Positions 24,553-32,508 of a stretch of DNA of 64,000 nucleotides are shown here, one piece after another (within the stretch, counting starts at the first letter, position 1; each line of letters starts with the position of its first letter). Source of the stretch: Streptomyces umbrinus (GTDB lineage: Bacteria > Actinomycetota > Actinomycetes > Streptomycetales > Streptomycetaceae); assembly GCF_030817415.1 (NCBI RefSeq), contig NZ_JAUSZI010000002.1, forward strand, positions 2,790,001-2,854,000, given 5' to 3'. The notes beneath the pieces were generated by a model. The model made no database searches and had not been told where the DNA came from. It was given only the letters and a program-made list of their open reading frames with translations. Position numbers and translations under genes: made by a program.

Positions 24553-25566
24553 ATGCGCATCGGACTCATCGGGACGGGTCGAATTGGTACATTTCACGCG
24601 ACCGCCCTCAGCCGGCACCGCGAGGTCGGCGGCTCTCTCATCGTCACGGACGCGGACACCGCACGCGCCCGTCGGCTCGCGGACCGCTTGGGCGCCACGG
24701 CGGCGCCCGGCGTGGACGAGATCTTCACCTGGGGCGTGGACGCCGTGGTGATCACGGCCGCCACCTCAGCCCACGGCGAACTGATCGGTCGGGCAGCACG
24801 GGCCGGGCTTCCGGTGTTCTGCGAGAAGCCCATCGCCCTCGACCTGCAGGACACGTTAACGGCCATCGCGGAGGTCGAGACTGCGGGAACGATCCTGCAG
24901 ATGGGGTTCCAGCGGCGTTTCGACTCCGGGTACACGGCCGCGCGGGAAGCGGTGCGCTCCGGCTCGCTCGGGCGGCTGCACACCGTGCGCGCCATGACCT
25001 CCGACCAGTCTCCGCCGCCGGTCGCCTACCTGCCGCTGTCCGGCGGGCTGTACCGGGACACGCTGGTGCACGACTTCGACATGCTCCGCTGGGTGACGGG
25101 CCGCGAGGTCACCGAGGTGTGCGCGATGGGCTCGGACGCCGGGCCCTCCATGTTCCGCGACGCGGGCGACATCGACACGGCCGCGGCCGTCCTCACCCTG
25201 GACGACGGCACGCTCGCCTCCGCTACGGCGACCCGGCTCAACGGCGCCGGGTACGACGTACGCATGGAGCTGGCCGGGGAGCTGGACCAGATCGGGGTCG
25301 GGCTCGACGACCGTACGCCGATCGCCTCCACGGAGCCGGCCGGGCCGCCTGCCGCGACGAAGCCGTGGACCGGGTTTCTTGAGCGGTTCGGGCCCGCGTA
25401 CGAGGCTGAGCTGCATGCGTTCGTCGAGGTCGTGCGGGGGGAGCGGGCCAATCCCTGTGACGGGCGTGAGGCGTTGCAGGCGCTGCGGATTGCTGAGGCC
25501 TGCGAGTTGTCTCGGCGCGAGCGCCGCGTCGTGCGTCTTGGGGAGATCGCGGGGCCGCGGGACTGA
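24553..25566 (+). CDS. Gfo/Idh/MocA-family oxidoreductase (inositol dehydrogenase-like)
   Basis: This 337-aa NAD(P)-dependent dehydrogenase starts at ATG 24553 (MRIGLIGTGRIGTFH; Rossmann GxGxxG). The catalytic Lys is in FCEKPIAL, followed by LQMGFQRRFD and a proximal LVHDFDMLRW. The fold and motifs resemble myo-inositol 2-dehydrogenases (IolG). Next to a CUT2 importer and a GntR regulator it likely oxidises the imported polyol. Codon 102 is TTA (24856-24858), a rare codon read by the bldA tRNA in Streptomyces, so expression may be developmentally gated. Confidence 0.9.
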   Translation: MRIGLIGTGRIGTFHATALSRHREVGGSLIVTDADTARARRLADRLGATAAPGVDEIFTWGVDAVVITAATSAHGELIGRAARAGLPVFCEKPIALDLQDTLTAIAEVETAGTILQMGFQRRFDSGYTAAREAVRSGSLGRLHTVRAMTSDQSPPPVAYLPLSGGLYRDTLVHDFDMLRWVTGREVTEVCAMGSDAGPSMFRDAGDIDTAAAVLTLDDGTLASATATRLNGAGYDVRMELAGELDQIGVGLDDRTPIASTEPAGPPAATKPWTGFLERFGPAYEAELHAFVEVVRGERANPCDGREALQALRIAEACELSRRERRVVRLGEIAGPRD

Positions 25567-25576
25567 GGGGATTTCT

Positions 25577-25758
25577 CGCCCCCGCCGCCCCTACCCATTC
25601 CCGTCCCTTTCGGGGGTCAGCCCCCGAACCCCCGCTCCTCAAACGCCGGACGGGCTGAATTTCAGCCCGTCCGGCGTTTGAGGACGAGCGCGTCAGCGCG
25701 AAACGGGGGCCTGGGGGCGGAGCCCCCAGGGACGGGACGGGTAGGGGCGGCGGGGGCG
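25577..25758. repeat. Large intergenic inverted-repeat element between convergent genes
   Basis: The 20-bp arm CGCCCCCGCCGCCCCTACCC (25577-25596) recurs inverted at 25739-25758, and a strong central hairpin lies between (25641-25679). The same outer arms with a different centre are found at 34241-34488. Neither copy encodes a protein. Elements of this kind are common in Streptomyces intergenic regions. Confidence 0.8.
25641..25679. terminator. Bidirectional terminator hairpin
   Basis: Two perfect 19-bp arms (AAACGCCGGACGGGCTGAA and its reverse complement) flank a single T. A leading A-run and trailing T-run serve both directions. It lies between the convergent dehydrogenase and P450 genes. 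Confidence 0.85.
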
Positions 25759-25762
25759 AGAA

Positions 25763-26950
25763 TCATCCCCAGCGGAGCGGCAGGCTTCGTACCCCCCGCA
25801 TCAGCATCCCCGGCAGCCAACCCCCGGCCGGGCCGTCCAGCGCCAGGTCGGGGCAGCGATCCAGCAAGGTGCGGAGCGCCACCCGCGCTTCGAGGCGGGC
25901 CAGCGGGGCGCCCAGGCAGTAGTGGATGCCGTGGCCGAAGGCGACGTGGCCACGGGCGTCGCGCCGGATGTCGAAGCGGTCGGGGGCCGGATAACGGACC
26001 CCGTCGCGATCGGCCGCGGTGAGCCCGACCATCACCGCCTCCCCCGCCCCGACGGCCGTACCGCCGATGTCCAGAGGCTCCGCCGCGTACCGGAATGTCG
26101 CGTTCTCCACCGGCCCCTCGTACCGGAGCATCTCCTCCACAGCACCGTCGAGCAGTGTCATGTCGCCCCGCAGCGCGGCGAGTTGGTCGGGATGGGTGAG
26201 CAGCGCGTGGACGCCCCCGGCGAGGAGGTTGACCGTCGTCTCGTGACCGGCGATGAGCAGCACGAACGCCATGCCGCGCAGTTCCTGCGGCGAGAGCCGG
26301 TCGCCGTCCTCGGCGGTCGTGCGGATGAGGCTGCTGAGCAGGTCGTCGGCGGGCCCGGCGCTCTGCTTGTACTCGATCAGGTCGTTGAGATACGCGGCGA
26401 GTTGGACGAACGCCTCGTACTCACTCTCCCCGCTGGTCGGCGCGACGGCCTCCGACGAGATCGCGCGGAACGCCGCCCGGTCGATCTCCGGCACCCCGAG
26501 CAGTTCGCAGATGACGGTGAGGGGCAGCGGATAGGCGAAGCACGCCACGAAGTCGGCGCGGCCGCGCGGCAGCATCTCGTCGAGCAGGGTGTCCGTGATC
26601 TCCTGGACACGTGGCCTGAGCTTCTCCACCCGGCGCCCGGTGAACTCACGGGCGATGAGGGACCGCAGCCGTGTGTGCTGCGGCGGGTCGGCGACCAGCA
26701 GGTACTTCCCGATCAGCTGCTCGTCGAGGAACGTCACGCCGATCTTCCGGCCGTCCTTGGCGAGACGAGGGTCGGCGAGCGCGGCCCGCGCCTCCTCGTA
26801 CCCGACGATCAACCAGGTCTCGTGGTGCGCGTCGGGTGCCGGCAACCGCACCCGGTGGACCGGTCCGAGCGCGCGCAGTTCCGCGTACACCGGATGCGGG
26901 TCCTCCGTGAAAGCCGGCCCGTACTTCCCGAGATCGATCACGTCCACCAT
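25763..26950 (-). CDS. Cytochrome P450
   Basis: This 395-aa soluble bacterial P450 has the I-helix oxygen motif AGHETT, the K-helix ExxR in EEMLRYEG, and the heme loop FGHGIHYCLGAPLAR with the cysteine ligand. Helix C shows DPPQHTRLRSLI. Sequence and length fit CYP107/CYP105-like monooxygenases using ferredoxin partners. No ferredoxin gene adjoins it and the substrate is unknown. The gene lies 41 bp downstream of the response regulator start-side gene on the same strand and ends at the large inverted-repeat element. Confidence 0.95.
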   Translation of the reverse strand: MVDVIDLGKYGPAFTEDPHPVYAELRALGPVHRVRLPAPDAHHETWLIVGYEEARAALADPRLAKDGRKIGVTFLDEQLIGKYLLVADPPQHTRLRSLIAREFTGRRVEKLRPRVQEITDTLLDEMLPRGRADFVACFAYPLPLTVICELLGVPEIDRAAFRAISSEAVAPTSGESEYEAFVQLAAYLNDLIEYKQSAGPADDLLSSLIRTTAEDGDRLSPQELRGMAFVLLIAGHETTVNLLAGGVHALLTHPDQLAALRGDMTLLDGAVEEMLRYEGPVENATFRYAAEPLDIGGTAVGAGEAVMVGLTAADRDGVRYPAPDRFDIRRDARGHVAFGHGIHYCLGAPLARLEARVALRTLLDRCPDLALDGPAGGWLPGMLMRGVRSLPLRWG

Positions 26951-26991
26951 GCGCTTCCCCCTCCGTCCACTCCAACGGCCACGGCCCTCGG

Positions 26992-27663
26992 CTAGTGCCC
27001 GTCCTCCTCCAGGAGTCCGGCGTCGTACGTCAACAGAGCGATCTGCACACGGTTGTTGAGGTCGAGCTTGGCGAGGATGCGGGAGACGTGCGTCTTGACG
27101 GTGGCGATGCTCATGAACAGTTCGGTCGCGATCTCGGCGTTCGAACGGCCCTGGCCGACGGCGACGGCGACCTCGCGCTCACGGTCGTTGAGCGTGGCGA
27201 CGCGCGTACGGGCGCTCGTGCGCCTGGTGTCGGCGGAGGTGCCCGCGGCGTGGGCCATCAACTGCCGGGTCACGGTGGGCGAGAGCACGGGATCGCCGGC
27301 CGCGACCCGGCGTACCGCGTCGAGGATCTCCGCGGGCGGGGTGTCCTTGAGGACGAAACCGGCCGCGCCCGCGCGCAGCGCCCGCAGCACCTGGTCGTCG
27401 GCGTGGAAGGTGGTCAGGACGATGATCTGCGGGGCGTCCTTGCGGATCCGGAGCCGTTCGGTGGCCGCGAGTCCGTCCACCGTGGGCATCCGGATGTCCA
27501 TGAGCACCACGTCGGGGCGCGTACGGTCGACCAGCGCCTCGACCTCGCTGCCGTCGGCGGCCTCGCCCACGATCTCGAGGTCGTCGGCGCCGCCCATCAT
27601 GAAGGAGAGGCCGGCCCTGACCAGTGGGTCGTCGTCGACGAGGAGCAGACGGATCGGAGTCAT
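26992..27663 (-). CDS. NarL/FixJ-family response regulator
   Basis: ATG 27663 starts a 223-aa protein (MTPIRLLLVDDDPLVRAGL). The receiver domain has the acidic pair DDD, phospho-acceptor in DVVLMDIRMP, the Thr of VLTTFHAD and Lys of VLKDTPP. The C-terminal LuxR-type HTH is LNDREREVAVAVGQGRSNAEIATELFMSIATVKTHV. It should be phosphorylated by the histidine kinase encoded 127 bp upstream. The regulon is unknown; the adjacent P450 is a possible target. Confidence 0.95.
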   Translation of the reverse strand: MTPIRLLLVDDDPLVRAGLSFMMGGADDLEIVGEAADGSEVEALVDRTRPDVVLMDIRMPTVDGLAATERLRIRKDAPQIIVLTTFHADDQVLRALRAGAAGFVLKDTPPAEILDAVRRVAAGDPVLSPTVTRQLMAHAAGTSADTRRTSARTRVATLNDREREVAVAVGQGRSNAEIATELFMSIATVKTHVSRILAKLDLNNRVQIALLTYDAGLLEEDGH

Positions 27664-27790
27664 GGGCTTACCGTAGTGACCCTTCTTCGCCTGACCTCCT
27701 GCTTTTCCCCAGCTCATCCGCGGAAGTGCCCCCTCACTCGGTCGTCATGGCCGCGCGCGGCTCACGCTCCGGCGCGGATCGAGGGCGCGC

Positions 27791-29047
27791 TCACCCCCAG
27801 GGCAGCCACGCGCTCACCTGGAAGCCGCCGTCCTCCCCGGGCCCGTGCTCGAAGCGCCCGCCCGCGAGCGTGGCTCGTTCGGTGAGACCGATGAGCCCCT
27901 GGCCGGAACCGGGGACATGGGGCACGTCGCCGGGCGGCGGCGGATTGCGTACGGAGATGGTGAGACCGTCGCCCGGAACCCCGGCCACCGTGACCGTGAC
28001 CTCCGCGCCCGGGGCGTGCTTGCGGGCATTGGTCAGGCCCTCCTGGGCGATGCGGTAGGCGGTGCGGCCGACGGAGGCGGGGACCGTGCCGGCGTCCGTG
28101 ACGCGGTTGTCCAGCGTGACCTTCATGCCGGCCTCACGGCTCTCGGAGACCAGCCCCTCCAGAGCTTCGAGGGTCGGCTGCGGCCGCCCGGACTCCTCGG
28201 CGCCGTCACCGGAGGCCCGCAGTACGCCGATGATCTCCCGCAGATCCTGCAGTGCCTCGTGCGCGCTCTCCCGGATGACCCCCGCGGCCCGCTCCACCTC
28301 GGCCCGGGGCGCGTCCGGGCGGAACTCCAGCGCCCCGGCGTGCACGCTGAGCAGGGTCAGCCGATGGGCCAGGACGTCGTGCATCTCGCGCGCGATCGCT
28401 TCCCGGGCCAGCCGCTGGGCCTGCTCGGCCCGCAGCGCCGACTCGGTCTCGGCCCGCAGCGCCCGGTCCCGCAGGCTCAGCATGAGCTGACGTTTGGACC
28501 GTACGAACATCCCCCAGCCGACCAGGGCGCCGGTCAGGAGCCCGGCGAAGGCGAGGGACAAGATGTAGGACAGGTCTGAATCGGGCCGCAGCCAGTAGAA
28601 GAGAGGCGTCGCGGCCAGGGAGACGCCGCTCGTCCAGGCGACGTACTTGAAGGGCCGGTGCACCGCGAGCGTGAACAGGGCCACCACGCCCGCGCCGCCC
28701 GCGGTGTTCGAGAGGAAGGAGACCGGGACCATCGCCACGGCGAGGCCGAGCGGCCAGCGTCGCCGGAGCCAGACGGCCGCGCAGGCGAGAGCCCCGAGCC
28801 ACTGGTCGACGACCTCGAGCGGGTACGGCGTGTTCGGCTCCTTGGGCAGCGCGTCCGCACCGAGAAGGCCGACGGCGACGGCCACCAGGAAACAGGTGAA
28901 GTCGACGATCCAGTCACGCGCGGTGCGCTTAGGGCGTCCCGTCCGGCCGACGCTGTCCGGGTCGAGCTCCGCGGTGATGGCCGACGGCAGAAACCACCGG
29001 CGTCCGGGGAGAGGCGGCGGTTTCGGCAGATGCCCGGTGTCACTCAC
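27791..29047 (-). CDS. NarL-type sensor histidine kinase (HisKA_3)
   Basis: The start at GTG 29047 gives 418 aa; no good Shine-Dalgarno site is visible. After a cytoplasmic Pro-rich lead there are about six transmembrane segments (for example WIVDFTCFLVAVAVGLLGA and YILSLAFAGLLTGALVGWG). The dimerisation/phospho-acceptor motif REMHDVLAHRLTLLSVHAGALE carries the His. The ATPase motifs are RIAQEGLTNARKHAPGA and GSGQGLIGLTERATLAGG. It senses an unknown membrane or envelope signal and pairs with the downstream response regulator. Confidence 0.94.
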   Translation of the reverse strand: MSDTGHLPKPPPLPGRRWFLPSAITAELDPDSVGRTGRPKRTARDWIVDFTCFLVAVAVGLLGADALPKEPNTPYPLEVVDQWLGALACAAVWLRRRWPLGLAVAMVPVSFLSNTAGGAGVVALFTLAVHRPFKYVAWTSGVSLAATPLFYWLRPDSDLSYILSLAFAGLLTGALVGWGMFVRSKRQLMLSLRDRALRAETESALRAEQAQRLAREAIAREMHDVLAHRLTLLSVHAGALEFRPDAPRAEVERAAGVIRESAHEALQDLREIIGVLRASGDGAEESGRPQPTLEALEGLVSESREAGMKVTLDNRVTDAGTVPASVGRTAYRIAQEGLTNARKHAPGAEVTVTVAGVPGDGLTISVRNPPPPGDVPHVPGSGQGLIGLTERATLAGGRFEHGPGEDGGFQVSAWLPWG

Positions 29048-29225
29048 AATCGACAAATCTACGCACCGCCGTCCGCTCGCACCGCCCCGGCGCCTGATCA
29101 ACGACCAAAGTCGCGGCACGTCAGACTTTGGGCGCGGCCTCACCGGACCGGTCCGGGACTTCCGTCGGACATGCCTCGCCCCGCGGCCGATGAGAGTGGG
29201 GGGTCCGCGGGGCGAGGATCCTTGT

Positions 29226-29429
29226 ATGAAGCAGGCGCTGGAGTTTCTCGGTGTGATCGCCCTCGTCCAGGGCGTGGCGGGCCTGGTGTACGAGTTCACC
29301 GGCCGGCTGCGCGGCTGGGGCCTCGTACAACGGCTCGACCTCCTCGACGGCCGCGAGATCTACGGGAGCGTCGCACTGCTCGTACTGGCGTTCGCGCTGT
29401 TCGCGGCGGCCGAGAGCCGGAAGACCTGA
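29226..29429 (+). CDS. Small membrane protein (67 aa)
   Basis: ATG 29226 follows a GAGG site 9 nt upstream. Two hydrophobic segments, LEFLGVIALVQGVAGLVYEF and IYGSVALLVLAFALFAAAE, flank a charged loop, so it is a two-helix membrane protein. Codon bias is genuine. It is divergent from the histidine kinase and converges with the ribonuclease gene. No function is recognised. Confidence 0.72.
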   Translation: MKQALEFLGVIALVQGVAGLVYEFTGRLRGWGLVQRLDLLDGREIYGSVALLVLAFALFAAAESRKT

Positions 29430-29468
29430 CAAACGAGGACCGGGCTTCCGGCGAACACCTCGTCCCGG

Positions 29469-29861
29469 TCAGCAGCTGTAGTTGACCAGCTTGAACGAGG
29501 CGTAGTGGTCGGAGGTGTAGTAGTCCTCCTGGCTCCTGTTGCCGGTGACGATGCGACGCGCACCGCGCGTGGACGAACCGGGCGTGATCACCGTGTACTC
29601 GTGGTAGTAGCCGGTGCTCTGCGAGGGCAGGATGCCTTCCCTGTTCTGGAAGACGCTGCCGTCCTGGGAGTAGGGGTAGGGACCGCCCTGCTCGATGAGG
29701 TCGAGCGTGTCGTGCGCCTGGGACGGCAGTGATCCGTAGCAGATGCTGCCGACGGCGGTCACCGCCGCGTTCGCGGGAACGGTGGCGGCGCCGCCGATGA
29801 GCAGGGCGGATGTGAGGGCGACCAGAGCGCCGATGCGAGTGGTGCGTGGGGGGAATCTCAT
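29469..29861 (-). CDS. Secreted guanyl-specific ribonuclease (RNase Sa family)
   Basis: ATG 29861 starts a 130-aa preprotein with a signal peptide (IGALVALTSALLIGGAATVPANA, about residues 10-32). The mature part of about 98 residues matches Streptomyces RNase Sa closely: DTLDLIEQGGPYPYSQDG, FQNREGILPSQSTGYYHEYTVITPG and QEDYYTSDHYASFKLV. The catalytic Glu (YYHEYTV), Arg (GARRIVTG) and His (SDHYASF) are present, and Cys near each end can form the single disulfide. It cleaves RNA after G outside the cell. No barstar-like inhibitor gene adjoins it. Confidence 0.95.
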   Translation of the reverse strand: MRFPPRTTRIGALVALTSALLIGGAATVPANAAVTAVGSICYGSLPSQAHDTLDLIEQGGPYPYSQDGSVFQNREGILPSQSTGYYHEYTVITPGSSTRGARRIVTGNRSQEDYYTSDHYASFKLVNYSC

Positions 29862-29991
29862 GCGCTCTAGCATGACGCGCGTAGACCATGGCATGTCAAT
29901 GTCAAGGACGGTCATTTCGTCCCGCAAGTCGGATGAGTTTTCCGGGAGTTAACCTCCGCCACGAGACCCCCGCACGGGACCGCCCCGGCCG

Positions 29992-30621
29992 CTACGCGCT
30001 CCCCTCCGGCAGTTCGTACGTGCCGTACTCCGGGCGTCCTGCCAGGTCGTACGTGTGGATGGCGACGCCCTTGCTCGTGAGCCGCGCGCCGGCGTGCCTG
30101 AACGCGGTCGGCACGGCGCCCTCGGCGAAGAGACGGCGGCCCGTGCCGAGTACGACCGGGAAGGACAGCAGGTGCACGGTGTCGACGAGGTCGAGCGCGA
30201 GGAGGGACTGGGCGAGGGCGGCACTGCCGTGGACCTGGAGCTCCCCCTCGGTGTTCTCCTTGAGCGCGGTGACCTCCTTGGCGAGATCGCCGCTGATCAC
30301 CGTCGTGCCAGCCCATTCGGGCTGAGTGATGCTCGACGAGGCGACGTACTTCGGCAGGGAGTTGAGCTTCCCCGCGACCGGGTCGGCCGGGTCGGTCACC
30401 TTCGGCCAGAACCCGGCGAAGATCTCGTACGTGTGGCGGCCGAGCAGGAAGGCGCCCGCGCGGCCGAAGACCTCGGTGATGAACTGCCCGAAGTCCTCGT
30501 CGCCGTACGGGAAACTCCATCCGCCGTGCTCGAACCCGTCACGGCGGTCCTCTTCCCGGCCGCCCGGGGCCTGGTGGACGCCGTCGAGAGTGACGAAAGC
30601 GGTGAGACTCAGCTTGCCCAT
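29992..30621 (-). CDS. Dihydrofolate reductase family protein (RibD C-terminal-like)
   Basis: This 209-aa protein has the DHFR/RibD fold hallmarks MGKLSLTAFVTLDGV, AFLLGRHTYEIFAGFWP, VISGDLAKEVTALKE and LHLLSFPVVLGTGRRLFAEG. Such proteins bind NADPH, but most are not true dihydrofolate reductases and their substrates are unknown. Length is typical. The start at ATG 30621 is preceded by AAGAAGGCACGTC. The gene reads toward the ribonuclease gene. Confidence 0.9.
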   Translation of the reverse strand: MGKLSLTAFVTLDGVHQAPGGREEDRRDGFEHGGWSFPYGDEDFGQFITEVFGRAGAFLLGRHTYEIFAGFWPKVTDPADPVAGKLNSLPKYVASSSITQPEWAGTTVISGDLAKEVTALKENTEGELQVHGSAALAQSLLALDLVDTVHLLSFPVVLGTGRRLFAEGAVPTAFRHAGARLTSKGVAIHTYDLAGRPEYGTYELPEGSA

Positions 30622-30795
30622 GACGTGCCTTCTTCCGAAGCGGGGTGTCCTGTCATCAGCTCAGACCGTCTGGACACCCGCAACTCATCGGCCGCCCGCC
30701 GATGGATCTGCCCCGCGCGTACGTCTGCGGATCCGATGCGCGCGCCTTCGGGGCTAGGGCCTGTCTGACAATTCCCGTCGTCGCCCGGAGGGCGG

Positions 30796-30904
30796 CCTCG
30801 CGGCGTCAGGTGCGTGCTCTCGGCGTGCCGGGCGTAGAGCCTCGTACTGGACGTACTTGGCTCTGCGCCCGGTGCGGCGAGAGTGCGTGCATGGCGTCGT
30901 GAGG
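30796..30904. repeat. Long imperfect hairpin within the MITE-like element
   Basis: Bases 30796-30841 can pair with 30859-30904, leaving a 17-nt loop that itself contains GTAC-TGGAC-GTAC. The differences I see between the arms are nearly all C/T or G/A changes, giving G-U pairs in RNA. That suggests that an RNA fold, rather than only a DNA palindrome, is maintained. Confidence 0.65.
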
Positions 30905-31030
30905 CTGGGGGCACCTCCCGGCCGGAGGCTGGGGGCACCTCCCGGCCGGAGGCTGGGGGCACCTCCCGGCCGGAGGCTGGGGGCACCTCCCGGCCGGAGG
31001 CTGGGGGCACCTCCCGGCCGGAGGCTGGGG
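30901..31030. repeat. 24-bp tandem repeat, five full copies plus 10 bp
   Basis: Five identical units starting GAGGCTGGGGGCACCTCCCG and ending GCCG run head to tail from 30901 to 31020, with a partial sixth at 31021-31030. There are no spacers between units, so it is a VNTR and not a CRISPR. Each unit is partly self-complementary (GGGGGCACCTCCC). Confidence 0.95.
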
Positions 31031-31111
31031 GAGGGAATTGTCAGACAGGCCCTAGGGGCAATGCCGTTGCTTTTGCCTTGGGCGTAGGCTGGTTGGGAGT
31101 GGGTCCCGGGG

Positions 31112-32284
31112 GTGGTGCGGGTGGCCGCGAGTGTGTCTGACTTATCGGGTCTGGGGCTGTTGACCTGGGTGTATCCGCCGGGGTTGGTGGATCGGGTGGT
31201 GGCAGCGTGTGGCCGGTCCGAGCGGCGTAAGCGGCTGCTGCCCGCCCGGCTGGTGGTGTACTTCGTGCTGGGGCTGGCGCTGTTCTCTCCCGCCCCGTAT
31301 CTAGAAGTGATGCGGCACCTGGTCGCGGGGCTTCGCGGTCTGGGACTGCTGGGTGACTGGCATGTTCCGGCGAAGTCGTCACTGTTTCGGGCCCGGCAGC
31401 GGCTGGGATCCGAGCCGCTGCGGGTGCTGTTCGCCACGACCGCGAAGCCGATGGCCACCGAGGCGACTCCGGGGGCGTTCTGGCGGGGCCTGCGGGTTCT
31501 GGCGGTGGACGGGACCTGCTGGGATGTCGCCGACAGTGAGGCCAATCAAGCGGCCTTCGGCCGTCCCGGCAACGGTCGTGGGACCGGCCGGAGCGCCTTT
31601 GTGCAGGTGCGGATGGCCGCCTTGGTGGAGGTGGGCAGCCATGCAGTGCTGGACGCCGAACTCGCCGGCTGCCGCACCGGGGAAGTGACCCTGGTGGGCC
31701 GCCTGCCCCGCTCCTGCGGGCCAGGCCAACTCGTGCTGGCCGACCGCGAGTTCCTCGGCGTCCCGCTGTGGCAGGCCTTCACCGCCACCGGCGCCGACCT
31801 GCTGTGGCGGGTGCCCGCCAACCGTGTCCTGCCCATCGACAGGCCACTGCGCGACGGGTCCTGGATCTCACGCATCCATGCCGGCACCGACGCCTCCCAC
31901 CGCAACCCGGTCACCGTGCGTGTCCTGGCCTACCAGCTCAAAGACACGGCCCAGGACTACCGCCTGATCACCACTCTCCTGGACGCCCGCCGCTATCCGG
32001 CCCGGCAACTGGCCGCCCTCTACCGCGAACGCTGGGAGATCGAATCCGTCTTCGCCGAGATCAAAACCCACCAGCGCGGCGCGAAGGTGGTCCTCAGCAG
32101 CAAGACACCCGACGGTGTCCTGCAACAGATCTGGGCCCATCTCCTGGTCCACCATGCACTGCGGGAACTGATGCTCAGAACCGCGGCTACCCGCCAACTC
32201 GACCCCGACCGCATCTCCTTCACCGAGACCCTGCGCTCCGCCCGCCGCAGTGTGACCGTCACGCCCGGCAGCTTTTCCCCCTGA
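31112..32284 (+). CDS. IS4-family transposase (main frame)
   Basis: This 390-aa DDE transposase has the first Asp in VLAVDGTCWDVAD, the second in LVLADREFLG and the Glu in YRERWEIESVFAEIK, the Y-R-E-K signature of the IS4 family. It catalyses cut-and-paste movement of the flanking element. The frame stops at TGA 32282-32284 after GSFSP, while the remaining C terminus continues in another frame. The enzyme is therefore truncated by about 65 residues unless a +1 shift occurs. The GTG start at 31112 is tentative. Confidence 0.88.
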   Translation: MVRVAASVSDLSGLGLLTWVYPPGLVDRVVAACGRSERRKRLLPARLVVYFVLGLALFSPAPYLEVMRHLVAGLRGLGLLGDWHVPAKSSLFRARQRLGSEPLRVLFATTAKPMATEATPGAFWRGLRVLAVDGTCWDVADSEANQAAFGRPGNGRGTGRSAFVQVRMAALVEVGSHAVLDAELAGCRTGEVTLVGRLPRSCGPGQLVLADREFLGVPLWQAFTATGADLLWRVPANRVLPIDRPLRDGSWISRIHAGTDASHRNPVTVRVLAYQLKDTAQDYRLITTLLDARRYPARQLAALYRERWEIESVFAEIKTHQRGAKVVLSSKTPDGVLQQIWAHLLVHHALRELMLRTAATRQLDPDRISFTETLRSARRSVTVTPGSFSP

Positions 32285-32492
32285 CCTCCTGGTCCAGGCC
32301 TTGCGATTACTCCAGGAAGACCTGCTGGAAAGACTCCTCCCCGCCAGACGCCTGCGCAGCCAGCCCCGCGTCGTCAAACGAAAGATGTCCAACTACTGGC
32401 TCAAACGGGCTGAACACCGCCACTGGCCCCAGCCCACCCGCACCGGCACCCAAGCCATCCTCATCAAACGACCCCAACCCACAGACCCATAA
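32285..32492 (+). pseudogene. Frameshifted C-terminal end of the IS4 transposase
   Basis: In the frame of base 32301 the translation reads DLLVQALRLLQEDLLERLLP and then RVVKRKMSNYWLKRAEHRHW, ending TAA at 32492. This is the usual basic C-terminal tail of these transposases. It joins the main frame by a single-base difference within the run TTTTCCCCC (32273-32281). The cause is either a one-base insertion or a +1 slip at CCC-TGA. Confidence 0.7.
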
Positions 32493-32508
32493 CGCAACGG
32501 CATTGGCC

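Larger units (their letters stand above)
30754..31055. mobile_element. MITE-like non-autonomous element (302 bp with CTAG flanks)
   Basis: Perfect 18-bp terminal inverted repeats GGCCTGTCTGACAATTCC (30758-30775) and the inverse (31034-31051) are each bounded by CTAG (30754-30757 and 31052-31055), consistent with a target duplication. The interior has no open gene. It contains a 46-nt-arm hairpin and a 24-bp tandem repeat. There is no transposase, so mobilisation would need one in trans. The right CTAG is shared with the left end of the adjacent IS4-family element. Confidence 0.7.

Noticed and set aside
30901..31030. A CRISPR array
   Set aside because: The 24-bp units are directly adjacent with no unique spacers, and no cas genes are present; it is a simple tandem repeat.
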